64,000 bases of DNA from Takakia lepidozioides (taxonomy: Eukaryota; Streptophyta; Takakiopsida; Takakiales; Takakiaceae). Where the stretch lies: contig CM060731.1 in NCBI GenBank assembly GCA_030704615.1, positions 71,964,756 to 72,028,755 on the forward strand, written 5' to 3'. The notes under the pieces are model-generated. The model was not told the DNA's origin and ran no database searches. It saw only the letters and a program-made list of their open reading frames with translations. Each line of letters opens with the position of its first letter. The first letter of the stretch is position 1. The position numbers and the translations under genes are program-made. Below are positions 13,380 to 26,221 of the stretch, piece by piece.

Positions 13380-16300
13380 TTGTGCTGGAAGCAAGTTGTG
13401 GAGAACAAGATGACAGCCCTGCTCACCCCACGCGCTCGCGTTGCTTGTGCCAGCTGCTTGCGATTCAATTCCTCTTTGTGTTATTGGAGCTCTTTTTTCT
13501 CGACGTTGTACATTCCACCCCCTCTAGTGCTCTCAAATTTAGCTTGCTATAGGATGGAATTGTGCATTGCGCAAGCGGGGAGTGTTTATGGCTCGCATAG
13601 ATCTACCCAAGTCCTGTCCTGGACCAGCATTAGGGATTTAGAGTCGGAACGTTGCCCAAAACATTTAGTGAGAGGCTCCGATTGCGCGAGTAGAGCACAG
13701 TTTGGGAGGGGTCACGCATTAGGGATGGGAACCGGTGCTGTAAATGTAGCCTGTGTGAGTGGGCTCCAATGTCAAAGTGAGGTGCCTCTTGGAAATTATT
13801 CTAAAGAAATGGATGAGACTGATGAGGCCAGCGAGGGAGGGAATTTTTCTGAAGACGAGGCTGAGAGTCGCAGCACCTCAAAAATGAAGGTAAGCGCTCC
13901 TACTCTGAAACTTGCCGCTCTCGGCTTTCTGTTACACATACACGCAAGCAAGCAGAAAAAGCACTCTCCATCAATTGAACCCGTTGTACGATAACATTGT
14001 TGAATATGGTTGGGCAATGCGCAGGGAAAACTGGAAGGCGGGCTTTATTTAGTTGCAACTCCAATTGGCAACCTGGAAGATATGACATTCCGGTTAAATC
14101 TGTCCCTTCCTACGCACTTGTTGTCCTTGATTGCCAAGAATGGACCCTTTCCTGGGTTGGCATAATCTTCGATCAAAATAGCCCCTGTGAGGAGTATACC
14201 ATATCATGCCCTGCAATACTCTAGTCTGTGGTCAGGTTTCTTGCAGCACAAAACTCAATGCAGGCTGTTGCACAGCTGGAAGACTGCAATAGCTCAAAGA
14301 ATTGAAAATTGTATTAGGTGTGCCTGGGCTCGTCATTACGGTACTTCTCCTAGCATTGATGCTTGAGCCTGGCTTACATGGCTTACCTGGCTTACATGAA
14401 TTTGTAGCATCCTTACTATTTACTGAGCAGGGCCCTGCGGGTTCTTAAAGAAGCAAAGATGATATTGGCTGAGGACACAAGACACTCAGCAAAGCTGCTG
14501 CATTACTATGATATTGGCACTCCCATGGTGTGTCTCGGCCTCATGCCGTCCTCCCCCTTTCCCTTCTCTATAGCTATTGGTTTTTCTTCTGGCCAGGGTG
14601 GGGCTGTAGACATCATTAAATTGTATTGCAAACCTAAAATCTGGATTGTTGCTCTATGTGAAAGATGCCACTTTGATATGTAAATGTTCTTCATTGGGGA
14701 AATTGTACTCCAGTTTTCAGTGAGGCTTGATATGTTCTTCTTCATGCTATTGTTTTAGGCTTTTGATCTTAGACAACAGTTGTGTTTGTAACCCTGATCT
14801 TTGTTGAGTCAAGCACAATGTGTCTCTTAGTACCACCTTATTGGATTTGTCGTTCGCAGATGAGCTATCACAAGTTCAATGAAACAGCGAGGCAGGATGC
14901 CATTATACAGCGTCTCAAGTGTGGTGAAATCTTAGCTCTTATCAGTGATGCAGGAATGCCTGGCATCAGCGATCCAGGTTTTGAACTTGTATGCCATTCA
15001 AACTTTCTCTGCCACCCAAGTCTCAGAGCTGCCACGCTTCAGAGGCAGTTCCACACAATGGACTACTGACCTAGTGTCTTCTTCCAGACATTGCTCAAGC
15101 GTGATGTTGATGCTCCAATTGTTATCCTTTGAAAACACAGAAATCATGTGCTTGGAAAGAAATGCAGGAGAGGTTAACATTGATGTGGCCGATTATGAAA
15201 GATCTGAACGATACGCAAGTTGACATTGGAAAAGCTCTGCAGGTGAGGGCATGTGTGGAAGCTAGTGTGCAAGTGTATCCGATTCCAGGCGCATCTGCTG
15301 CCATCACTGCGCTTGTTGCATCAGGTCTACCCACCAATGAGTTTTCTTTCAGTAAGTCTGACTTCTCCTGTTATGACTTGTTGACTGTTTTAACACCATG
15401 AAGCTGAATTAGCATTTGGTACTGAGGTGTTTACTGTGTGGCCATATCATCAGCAAAGAGCAGACAATCTGTGGATCCAATGCATCTGATATCAACCAGA
15501 CCAGATGTCATCAAAAGCTAACAATTTGTTTCGTGTGCAGTTGGTTTCCTACCCACTCATGCAGGCACAAGGCAGAAGAGATTGTCAATTGCATCAAAGC
15601 AGACAGCCACACAAATTCTTTATGTGCCCCCTCATAAACTGGCCAGAATACTTGGTGATTGTATGGTTGCCTTTGGAGCAACAAGGTGGGAGACCTTCCT
15701 AACCCTCTAATGAGATTGTACTATTTGAGTCCAATTGCACCAAGGACGTAGTACTTTGAGAATGGAAGAGCTTGTTGCTGTGATGTATGCCTGTGTGGAT
15801 ACATACACATGCTGAATTGGTCATGTAAGGCTTCTTGATCATGCTACATTGTATACACAATTAGACTCAGGCTATGACCTGGAGCAGTGGACCATCTAAT
15901 GCAGGCACTTCGCAAACTTAGCACTTGCTGTATGGTTGAGATGTGTGTTACTGTATGTATGTTGCTCTTGTGGAGACGCTGCGTGGTGGCAAGAGAGATG
16001 ACGAAACTTCATGAAGAGGTACAGCTGTCCTGTTATCCCAGAACTTAATATCAGGCATCTTTCCATGCAGGTCTCCACACTGTACCAAGAGACGTATCTG
16101 CTGGTGATGCTATACAATCTTAACTTGTTTCTGTGATAAACATGAAGTAGGAGCCCTTGGCGTGGGTATATCTATGTTGTCTATCAAGGTACAATTAGCT
16201 GATGAGTTTAGCAGCAAAATGAGTTTGATAACACCAGCAAGATTAATGGTGAAATTGGGCTCCAGTTTTGGAGGGGGACACTGGAACAGGCATACAAGGA

Positions 16301-16785
16301 GTTTCAAGAGAAAAACCCTCGTGGGGAGATGACATTGGTCATTGAGGGTCTTTCACTAAGCGCCTGTCTTCAACTACCCAGTGATGAAGAAATTGAGGCC
16401 AGACTTCAAATTCTCATGGATGCTGGCATTAGTCCCTCCACGGTAGGCTTGGGAACCTTTCAATTTCTATCCCTCTTTCTGTTGATCCACAGGGTAAGAT
16501 GTATGTATGGAAGAATTCTTCGAGGTCTCTCTTCACTTTTACTTTACCCTCCTTCAATTCTGTCTCATGAACACCTGACTGTCTCTCCCTACTCCAAGTG
16601 ATGTAACCCTTTCTCCATGGACGCTTCTGGTCATCCTATGTCCTGTCAATCATGATCTCTGAGCTGAACCAATGGCAGTGCAGGCCATCAAACAAGTTGT
16701 GGAAGAAACAGGTGTGAGGAGGAAGGTGGTGTACTCACTTGCACTGAAGCTCTCTGGTGTAAAAACTGCCGCTGAGGGTACTTAG
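13380..16785 (+). CDS. RsmI-type rRNA small-subunit (cytidine-2'-O-)-methyltransferase, nine exons
   Basis: Family members use S-adenosylmethionine to 2'-O-methylate the cytidine equivalent to C1402 of bacterial 16S rRNA, so a plastid or mitochondrial role is likely. Exons: 13380-13889, 14025-14092, 14431-14527, 14860-14988, 15243-15351, 15541-15685, 15976-16018, 16266-16442, 16684-16785 (TAG). All introns are GT-AG and every phase joins, giving about 459 residues, or 449 from the second ATG at 13410. Motifs in order: GGLYLVATPIGNLEDMTFR, ILAEDTRHSAKLL, LISDAGMPGISDPGFELV, YPIPGASAAITALVASGLP, IGFLPTHAGTRQKR, REMTKLHEE, WRGTLEQAY, and a C-terminal helix region ending KTAAEGT. Exon 1 (170 aa) is not conserved, is rich in Ser/Arg/Cys before an acidic stretch, and fits an organelle transit peptide plus linker. 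No broken frame is seen. Confidence 0.9.
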
Positions 16786-17362
16786 CTTTCAGTTGAGCTT
16801 TCAATTTTTTGTAATCCTTACACAAATGGAAGGGATCTTGTGAAAGCTTGAGATCCCACAAGGATAATGCCTTAGCACTTGGTCTCAATATTTGGCGATC
16901 CCCTGGACAAAATGTGTTGTTCTCCACCTGTCAATGTAGGGAAAGGACGACCCCCCTGTGGTGTACTCACAAAACAACCACTCCAAATTCTTATGCCTCT
17001 CGTGATAGCTGGCTGGGTTTGATGCAGCATAGTGGTTGGTTTTAGAGCTCTCCTGATTGCATTCAGTAGCGTTTGCTGTGAAGCTGCCTAGCTGTCTCCT
17101 CACAGGAAGTACTCTGACTTCAACCTCTAAGTTGCTGCCCCGGTAGTTAGCTGGTCACTGCTGATTGGACAGAGGAGCACCCCGCTTTGGCAGCCTTTGA
17201 AGGAGTGCAAGCTGCCAGGAGGCAACGAAGTGTTTATCTGCAGGGTCTCAAAAGAGAAAGAACATGATGGTCTGGATACTACTTCACACAACTTCGGATC
17301 CCTGTAGTCAATGTAAGGACTGCACATAAACAATGGAACTTATCCTATGGTATATCTTCCTT

Positions 17363-17496
17363 AGGAATGTGGTTGAGAATGTCATTTGAAAATCTTCAAA
17401 TCCCTGTGTAGCTTACTATGTATCCCCCTAGGAATGTGGTTGAGAATGTCATTTGAAAATCTTCACATCCCTGTGTAGCTTACTATGTATCCCCCT
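17363..17496. repeat. 67-bp tandem duplication
   Basis: Two consecutive copies of a 67-base unit starting AGGAATGTGGTTGAGAATGT, 17363-17429 and 17430-17496, nearly identical. Non-coding. Confidence 0.9.
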
Positions 17497-17919
17497 TTTT
17501 AAGTTCCTGGACCATCCTCTACAGTACGGGATTAAATTGTTAGGATGAATTAAACAAGGAAAAAACAACCTCCCCTTTTATATACATATACATATTTAAC
17601 AAGTCAAACAGAACTATGTGGACTTGCACTGTTGGAAAATATCAGGAGCGGCTACTGAGTTTTGCAAGAAATAGGCATTTTTCTGTTTATCCACTGAAAT
17701 TTGGATAGAATCATCCTCTTCTGTACTTTCATCCATATTTGAAAGATTCATCCATAATTTATATTTTATTTGGAAAATTTTGACGATTTCATCCATGAGA
17801 AAACAGGGAATTTACGACAAAAATTCCAATTTATTTTTGAGGTCGAAATATTGCGAAAATGCCAGAAATAAATCCACGGTGTGGAGGGATCTGAGAATGT
17901 TCGAGAAATTCATGATCCC

Positions 17920-17972
17920 AAAAAAATTTGGACCATTTCTCGATTTGTGCGTGTCATCCTTGCGCAGGGGCC

Positions 17973-18004
<32 letters not shown>

Positions 18005-18024
18005 TCAGATGTCTCCGAAGAGAC
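17920..18024 (-). ncRNA. U6: U6 spliceosomal snRNA
   Basis: The minus strand from 18024 begins with the 5' stem-loop GTCTCTTCGGAGAC and continues through GATAAAATTGGAACGATACA, the ACAGAG/AGATTAGCATGGCC core, CTGCGCAAGGATGACACGCA and GAAATGGTCC to a run of seven T (17926-17920), which is the Pol III terminator. U6 forms the catalytic core of the spliceosome with U2. Compared with the usual plant sequence (GTCCCTTCGGGGAC) both sides of the 5' stem have changed so that pairing is kept, which argues for a functional gene. The core shows no damage that I can see. Confidence 0.95.
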
Positions 18025-18046
18025 ACTATCTTGTTGCCTGTTTGCG

Positions 18047-18088
18047 TATATATAGCAGTCTTTCACTTTTGTGCAAACGATATGGGAT
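18047..18088 (-). promoter_or_regulatory. U6 promoter: USE and TATA box, Pol III spacing
   Basis: On the minus strand, ATCCCATATCG (18088-18078) matches the plant upstream sequence element RTCCCACATCG at 10 of 11 positions. TATATATA (18054-18047) lies at -30 to -23 from the U6 start. The gap between them is 23 bp, the short spacing that directs plant snRNA genes to Pol III (Pol II genes have about 10 bp more). Confidence 0.9.
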
Positions 18089-18099
18089 ATATGCACGGA

Positions 18100-19125
18100 A
18101 TTATTTATCGCAAAATGCTCTTTTAACCCTTGCTTTTGGTGCAATACGGATCGTTTGTGCGTTCTCTAGCTTGGCTCGCGCAAGGAATGAGAAGCAGAGC
18201 GCGCTGGATGGCGGGGCGCAGGGATGCACCATCTCTCCCACCCTTTGCTCCGCTGCTTTTATGGAAACACTTTGTTCATCAGGTTTTGGATCAAGAGCCG
18301 AGGCTGAAGAACAGGCCTTCCACATCTTGTGTTGTGGTGCCGGGGAGGTAGCGGAAGAGCAGAATGTGATTGGTAATGTTGGGGGACTGTAGAGAGGGAT
18401 TGAGAGATGTACTCAAATGGAGCAGCAGATTATGGTTTTCACTGATGCGTGATGCTTGAAGCTGGATGCACTCGGTGATGCAGTCAATTCTGGTATCGGG
18501 TCGAAGTGCACGAGGTGGGTTGCTCCAAAAAATATCTTCTCCTACTCTCTCCTTGACTGGTGGGGATGCAGCGTGCTCCGGCGTTGTTCAGATCGCGCAT
18601 GTGGACCCCATACCAAAGGCCCTGTCTTCTGGTTTAGTCATGCGAGAGGCATTATATTATGCAGCAGATTAAGGACTGGGTTATGGAGCTGAAAGCGGGA
18701 TCCTACTTGTCAAGGCCCCAAGCACGGAGTCCCTTCCAAGTGGTAGCTACGCCTCCTACGAAGCCTTCAGGAATCCCAACGGGATTAGGTCATAACACCT
18801 CGCGGTTTCTATATGCGGGTACATAAAGAACATTGCCAAAGCTGCAGTCGCACCATTGTGAAGGATCTTTAAAGAACTCCAGTCAGCGCTGTTCCATGCT
18901 CCAGTGCTGACCTACATGCCAGATATTCAAAAGGGCAATTCTTCCCATTAAAGGTGTACTTCTTCGACCAGATTATTAGGTGCTGGTTAAGCCAAAGGAC
19001 AGTTCACGGTGCATAGAAGGAGTCTGTCAGGAAGGATTTTTACTGATTCTGTTATTGTGAACTGGATTGTACCCCTAGTGGTTGGATGACGTAAGAATCT
19101 TGGTTTTTCCTCGGGGTTGGAGTTT
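18100..19125. other. No gene; scattered PPR-associated repeat debris
   Basis: No supported coding region. Around 18845-18905 a short stretch (CACCATTGTGAAGGATCTTT... GCGCTGTTCCATGC) recurs at 12870-12920 and 31200-31250, so it belongs to the dispersed repeat linked to the PPR fragments. Confidence 0.5.
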
Positions 19126-19129
19126 GTGG

Positions 19130-20150
19130 CTTGGTCTTACGAAGCTGTGGTTAAACTGTGGCTGCTCAGCTGCACCCTGGTGGATTTCACAGAACAATTC
19201 AGGATCATCGGACTACAGACATAAGCAGCAAGCACAAGAGGTCCTTTGGATTGAGGGTTGGTTGAATACACCTTGGGTGAAAGTATCATGACACACAATG
19301 TGGTGAGGGCACTTTCTTGTGGACTCCCTCTCTTGGTCCTCTTTTGGAAGCAGTGGTCATGGAGGATGTGCCTGGTTCTATTTAACTGTGCTGCTGCTCC
19401 ATCCAGTTGACCAAATACCCATGCAGGTTTCTTGTAGTTATCAAACCAGAGTGGCTCATTGGTACTCTTGTGGGTACTGGCTCTCTTGGATAGATCTGGA
19501 CCCACGCTCCATCCCTCTCTCCTTCAGCTATCCTCTGCCTTGACAACATAGCTGCTCCCCCATTGCTGCTAGTAGCTGATAATGACTACATAGAGGTTAT
19601 CTAGCAAACACCCCAAACCGACGTACTACACACTAGGTTCTATGCTGAATTGCTTACAAGACTTTGCAAATATATGGGGGAGCAAGGGAGGGTGACACTT
19701 GCAAGAAAGATTTTGAATGCATCTTGTTGTCTGCTTCTGCTGCAACATAAGAGGTATTCATCCTTCTGCAATGATTGTCCCACCATTGAATGGGTTTTGA
19801 AAAATACCCTTGCCAAACTTCTCCTCCTCTTGAATGTCCGCAGTAAGTTTTCATGGACTAAAATGGTGGTGGTTTGTGGTAAGCATGGATATGGTTAAAA
19901 AAAAAGCCCCGGAGAACGATGAGCAAGTGATACAAGAAGGGGTGAAGCCTGACCAGGTCACATTTGTTTGTGTTCTCAACGCATGTGGGAGCTTGGCAGC
20001 CCTAGAAAAGGGCAAACGGGTCCATGCTGATAATATGAAAGCTTTAACGGTACTAAATTTGACTCTGAACTCTAACCCCCTGGGGAAGGAAAAATGGAAC
20101 ATAGACGATGCAAAGGATGTGTCCACCAATATGGCTGACCGAAGTGTGGT
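19130..20150 (+). pseudogene. Rearranged PPR pseudogene
   Basis: Three pieces are recognisable. 19130-19300 matches the far leader of the intact PPR gene in plus orientation. 19317-19800 matches the near leader and start region (29430-29880) in the opposite sense, so it is inverted relative to the other pieces. 19915-20150 is again plus sense and encodes L/S-motif remnants (GVKPDQVTFVCVLNACGSLA, ALEKGKRVHADNMKA) followed by decay. No long open frame remains. Confidence 0.75.
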
Positions 20151-20159
20151 CTCAAGGAT

Positions 20160-23100
20160 TTCAATGATCTCAGGATATAACTGGCAGGGGAGCGGGGTGG
20201 AAGTGGGAGTTCACATGTTAAGATCTTGTGTCAGAAATGGTGTGTGTATGACCAATTCGTGCATTGTTTGTCATGATTTAGCACCTCAATGATTCAAGCC
20301 ATGTATACATGTACTATGAAACATGGACGTTGTGCCCAAATACTTTGCATATCATCCTGAATAGGCTTAGTTTCTTACCTCTTTGAGCTTTACGCCCCTG
20401 CACTGTAAAGGGTTTGGAGTTTGGACGTTTGTTCGTTGTGTGGTAAATAGTCTGGCAAAGTTTACAGGTTTCTACGAGTTCACGTTCGTACTTGAGCCTC
20501 ATGATCTGGGGAAAACTGTGTCCAGAGTCCAGAGTGTTGTATGAAAAAGACCGACATGGGCAGCTGCGCCCCAGTCTGCTCAGAGAGTACCGCAATGCAG
20601 AAAACTGCTGCATATTGTCCCCAGCCGTTTGTCTCCACGTGTGCAGGTGACTGCGTTCATTGTTTCCTTCATGAGCAAGCACGATGTGGAGCATAAGTTC
20701 ACGCTGTGTTTGTACTAACTTATCTTCAGGAATTAGCTCCAGAATAAGAACCTGAATTCGACAACTGCAACATGCAACACAGTTGTCAGTCATGCCTCGG
20801 TGATTGTGCAGTTTATAAAGAAGAGTACCCGCCCTTGCCTTCTCGGCAGTATTCTTGCTGATGTTTCAGACTCGGCTTCACAAAGTCCAGCAACAACACG
20901 ATGCCCCGTGTACATCCTGCGCTATTCTCAACGAGACGGTCCTCAATAGCGACAGCTTGTTTTTTCTTCGCGATTTATTTCCAGAAGCAAATGTGTACTA
21001 CTCATGCTTCGGGAAATAAATCGCGAAGTAGAAGCAAGTTGAGTATAGCAGCGTGGAACGGGGTCATGCCTTTGTGATTTTGCAGTTCATACAGAAAGAC
21101 ATCCAGTGCAACCTTGGAGGTTCCTCTTTGAATTTGCGAGTCGCTGTAGGGCCACTAACTTGACCGTTGCCAGACATTGATGTCGAGAGAGGAGGACCTG
21201 CGTTGGAAGCTTGGAGTTCAGACTTGTTACCCAGAGTATGTCCGTCAGTCTTGGATGAGCTGACCGAAGGTGCGACCTGCTTGGTGCATGATTCGCTGGC
21301 CTCCTAAACGTGCCTATCCAGCGGATCGCTGAGTTCATCCTTGGATGAGCTGGTAGGTGCCACCTCCGACATGGTGGATGAGTCGGAGTGGCTGGCTTCA
21401 CCAGATCGGCATTCTTCGGTGGCCGGGGTCAGATGTACAACATGAACCATCGACTGCCTCTGACAAGCGTAGGGTTAAGGGATATCACAAGCAGAGAAAA
21501 AGGAGACTTGAAAGAATGCTGGAATGGTTGTGGTGCACAAAAACTAGAGTATTCAAGGATGAAGAGGGGAAGGCAAGTATATGAGAGAAGTATTACCTCA
21601 GATGCTGCAAACTTGTTCACTTAAGAGTGACAAGCCGGCCAAGGAGACAGAGATGCAAGCCACAAACTTATGTGGAAGTAGGACAGGCTTGACTAGAAAA
21701 TAGTAGAGGACTAAAAAGTCCAAGTCAGTAAATCTGTGGACTGTATAGGGGAACAGCTTGTTCAATCTGCTAAATGCCCAGGAGATTGGAGTAGCAAATG
21801 CCCGGTCTAGTCTCTAGGGTAACTTGGCTGGAAAGATGCTACAAATGTTTGAAAGCGCGGTCAATGAGCTACGTCCACTGTGCTTCAGGAGAGACAGAGG
21901 ACACGAAGAATGCGGACTGTTAGCCCAAAATATATCCTCCACAACAGCCTTCTTGACCACAGTACACTCGATGACCTTTACATCTCAACCTCCAGGACTA
22001 GCCACGGAATGACGATATTGCAAATACAACATATCGTTCTTGCAATGCGACAGGGTGAGCATTACACTACTCGCTCGATCATGTCTCGATGAGCCTTTAC
22101 AACTTCTTACCAGAAGCAAATTTCCTTGAGCACTGAATCATCGTTTAGAAGAACGTTCCGAACAAAAAGTAACAGCCCGTCAGCATTGCCACATATCCCA
22201 CCAGGAGTTATTCCGTCAAATTAGAAAGAGAATACCAAAGGAGACTTGCAACTCGTTAAAGACGAAAGTCCAACTCTCAAGATGTGTTGTTGGTATCCCC
22301 GCCAGCCCTACTACACACAGACTCTCCTTTTTTTCCTCACCGTCAAAAACTCACCAGCACTCTCGACCTTTCCGGATAAGCAAACACCGAGCTGCAGTGA
22401 GGGGCCAGGCACTGCCGTCCTCCCACACCATCCCATCCTTACACGGTCGAATAAGTTATGTGAGAAACAGTGCAGGCCTCACGGATCACGGCATTGAAGA
22501 GGTGCTCTTGAAGTCCGTTACAGACTCACGTACCGAGAATGGTATTCATCTGCCATTCAGTGCCGGCTGTGATTCAGTAAACAGCACGGCATGGACACGC
22601 GGATACGTTGAAAACCAACCACTTTTTGGTGCCACAACTACATATAGGCTTTGAATCATTGCTGGGAGTACAATAGGTACATTCTGAGTGCCACCCAGAT
22701 GATTCTGGGGTCAAATCCTGCTACCTTGATGGCTGTGGTATGTTCATCTCCCCCTTTCCTTGGGGAAGCCTTCAAGATACGGCGTGGTTATTCTTAAAAG
22801 ATTATTTTCTACTCTCACTATAATTTAAGGGGCCTGATTTGTAAGCTGCCGCTCCCAGGTGTTTCCCTTTTAAAAACAAGAAAAGGGGGTCTGTGGCCCT
22901 CAATACTTTAAAGGGAAAAAATATCCCCCTGTTCTAAAAATAAAAAATAAAACCCCAAAGGCTATGAAGCAAATGCACCAATGATGGTGACAATAGAATG
23001 TGAGAAACCATCCAAGGGATGACATTTTAGTTTTGAAAATGTCATCTTTCCAAGGAGAGAGATCATGCAACACCACACACAACCAATATTGAAAGATTCA

Positions 23101-23640
23101 CTTAATCAGATATTTTAAATTATGTACAAATTTTCTTGTATTTCCCAGCAATAGAATATTGTAGCTTTAGAGCTTCCCACCAATGCAAGTTTGAGTGCTT
23201 TCAAACCCTAAAGGCCTTCGCGACCCAATACTGGTCACATTTTTTTTTGTTCAACCCCCTGTATCTTTCTGGATTCTCTGCAGTAATTGACAATATTGTA
23301 GCTGAAACTAGTCTTACATAGGTACAAGCGTGTTTTTCATTACACAATGAAAATTTAGGACTGAAGCACCATGGGGTAGCATGGCAGACAGGCAATTAGA
23401 CAAAAAGAAAAGAACGACCGACACCGCATCCATGGTCAGAACATGTTGCATTGGTAGAAACATATGGCTAGAGCTCACATACAAATTCAAAAAGAAACAA
23501 GGGGCAAGGACACAATTCATACCTGTCTTTCCCAGGTTATGGACCATGTGAAGATTATCCCCTGTGCAGAACAATTGCCAGGCACCCTGTCAGTGGAGGA
23601 AATGTAGGAAAGAAAGAAAGAACAACAGAAACTTCTGACA
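20160..23640. other. No recognisable gene
   Basis: Short overlapping frames only. The longest, 20314-20793 on the minus strand (159 aa, several Cys and His), matches no family I recognise. A stem-loop lies at 20966-21028. Confidence 0.5.
20966..21028. repeat. Inverted repeat, 17-bp arms
   Basis: CTTCGCGATTTATTTCC (20966-20982) and its exact complement (21012-21028) enclose 29 bases. Weaker complementarity (GCTTG / CAAGT; AGAAGCA / TGCTTC) extends both sides. No T-run follows to suggest a terminator. Confidence 0.7.
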
Positions 23641-26221
23641 TGCATGAGAAGGAAAGAAAAAGAGAAGACACTTTATACGGGGCCCCCAGAGCTCATGGAC
23701 CAAGTAGAAAGACAAGAAACCACTTCAGAAACCATCAAACAACCTCCAAGTTGAAGTGCCTCATGTAGGTAGGCTGCCTGGCACTTCGGGGTCTCAAAGC
23801 TGAAGCTTCTGCCAAAGGGCCCAAAAGTAGAAAACAAAGAACCAGCGATAACAACACATAGAACCACAGAAAGGAAAGAAAACAGATTTGTACTCATAAG
23901 ACGTTGTTTGCCGTAGCCTTGTGGCCCCATTGACCCCGTGCCCAGTTTGAGCGGGAACAAAAGGGACAGAACCTACCTCTGTCAGGGGCTGACGTTGGTA
24001 GTAAGACTTACCTCCATATAAAGAATTAATCCGGGTTTTCCAGATATCCTCTAGAAATAAATCCCTTCACACAAGCATCAATCTGCTGTGTGTGATTTGC
24101 CCAAAAACTAGGCCTCAGGAGGGCCCGGGCTTTTGGCTCAGCCTCGAGACTTTCAAAGTTGGTAAACAGGGGTACAGGCACAATTCCCTTAATAGATTTG
24201 AAGAGAGCGTCTCTTTGGTGAGAGAACCCCGGACAGTGTATCAGAAAATGAATACTGTCTTCAGATTGCCCACACAACGGGCAATTGCACTCTCCCTTTC
24301 CTCTCTGCTTCTGTTTGCTGTTCAAAGGTAGGCTTCCTGCCCTGAGTTTAAATTTCAGTCTAGTGCCGAGAGTGGGTAGACCCTCCAAGATGTCCTCCCC
24401 CATGTCACAGACTGGAAACAAGTTCAGGGAAGTTTTCTGCCTAACTTCATTTTCATCAGACAATCTCATGGCAACAGACATGGCTGAGGACACTACAGCC
24501 TCTAAGTCAGATTTATCCAGCAGGGTCAAGACTTGCGGATCCAGGTCCAGGTCCTTGAGGATCTCTTCTACTCTCTTCTGCCAGGACTTAGCCTGTTTGA
24601 CAGGGCGGTCCTGTTTCCAAGATATAGAGTCGATTAATTTAGGATATCTGGTGTTGGGCATATGTTGCAGCTGACCCCACCATCTGACCTTGAATTCATC
24701 TCGTCGGGAGCTTAAGGACGGAATGCCAAACTCACCCCGAACAGCCACATTGGCTGTTTTGGAGCATGCTGACATACACTCCTTAAGCACCCCCACTTGA
24801 ATGGATTCTAGAGACTTAGCCTGGTTGGAGTTATCAACCCATATAGCAGATCCGTACTCCAAGGCAGGTCTAATAACGCGACAAAGCATGGTTTTCTTAA
24901 CCTCAGAGTTGACCCCTCTGCAGTGGAAAAATTTAGTGAGCCCCAGAGCTTTGCCCTTTCCAGTTTGAACAACTTTCCGGATATGTGCATCCCAATTACA
25001 ATTGGAGGAGAACTCAACACCCAGGTAAGTGTAGGAAGGGAGGACCGGGATCTCTTGGCTACCCCACTGCCACTTAAGATCACTTCCTCCCTCTCCTCTG
25101 TCGTTGAATGCTACCACTGCACATTTGCTGACATTAGCCTCTAGCCCCCAAAGATCAAAGTATCTCTTCGCGCAATCAATCAACTCCTGGAGATTGGTTG
25201 GAGTCTCCCCTATGCCTGCGAAGTCATCCGCAAACATAAGGGCTGGTATGGTGGTATCACCCACCGTTAACCCAAATCCCTCACTTTCCACATCCTCGAG
25301 GAGTTGATTGATGAAAACATTGAAGAGCAGAGGGGAGAGAGTACATCCTTGAGCTACACCTTGGTCTATGTCAAAGAAGTTGGACTTCTGTCCGTTAACA
25401 GTGACACAGCTTTTGGTGTGAGCATACAAGTTGTGGACAACTCTCCACATCTTTCCCTTGATCCCACAAGACCAGAGGCGGAACCATAGGCCATCTCTCC
25501 ACACTGTGTCATAAGCCTTTTTGACATCCAGGAAAAAGACATAAGTGGGTTTCCCTTCTTTTTTCCTTCCCTGGATAATCTGGCTTAGAGTGAAGATATG
25601 ATCCACACAGCCCCTGTTTCGCCGAAAGCCAGCTTGGCCTTCGTGGAAACAACCTCTAGACTCCAGATCAACCTCGAGACGAGTACTTATAACTCTGCAG
25701 AAGAAGTTCTGCCAAGGATACTGTAGTGAGTTTCAAAGGTTTTGACAATGTCAACCGATGAAGTCACCTTTAGTAGTCTTCAGCGCTTGTACTTGCTGAC
25801 CGTTTTTCGGTTTGTACAAACGTTGAAGGGCCAACCAGAATTTCTTGTCATTACCACCATGGTGGTTTGAGTTTATTTCACTGTATAACTTGTCCCAGTA
25901 TAATTTCTTCTGAGACCTAACAAGCTGATTGATATCTTTACGGAGCTGGTAGTACCTCGCCCACAATTCTCTGTTGGTTTCCAAATTGCAGCACTCTTTA
26001 TAGAGGGCTCGTCTCTCAGCTATCTTGAGTTTAATCTCATTAGTCCACCAATTAACTGCTCTACCGCAGACAATTAGTTTCCTCCCAATGATCTTGTCAG
26101 CCACGGAGGAAACGAAACTCTCCCAAGAGTCCACTGCTCTTTCGACTTCATTTCTTGCGTTAACAGAGCGTGACTGAAGTTCTTGGAGCGATTGGACAAA
26201 ATGAGGGAGAGCCTCTTGCAA
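23640..26221 (-). mobile_element. LINE copy 1, internally deleted
   Basis: Read on the minus strand: 26221-25751 encodes the lysine-rich linker upstream of the RT (WWTNEIKLKIAERRALYKE, FWLALQRLY). From about 25740 to 24026 follows a reverse transcriptase: GQAGFRRNRGCVDHIF, motif A FLDVKKAYDTVW, motif B GVAQGCTLSPLLFNVFINQL, motif C FADD, thumb, then a zinc-binding CPLCGQ...HFLIHCPG near the C-terminus. The 526-aa frame ends at 24026. The endonuclease is absent, and the region between linker and RT fingers is too short, with a frame break near 25740, so the copy is 5'-truncated and internally deleted. The 3' UTR runs to about 23640 with ATAAAG and pyrimidine-rich sequence. Confidence 0.85.

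Noticed and set aside
20314-20793. 159-aa frame on the minus strand with several Cys
   Set aside because: No recognisable motif, no splice or promoter context; kept only as part of an unannotated stretch.
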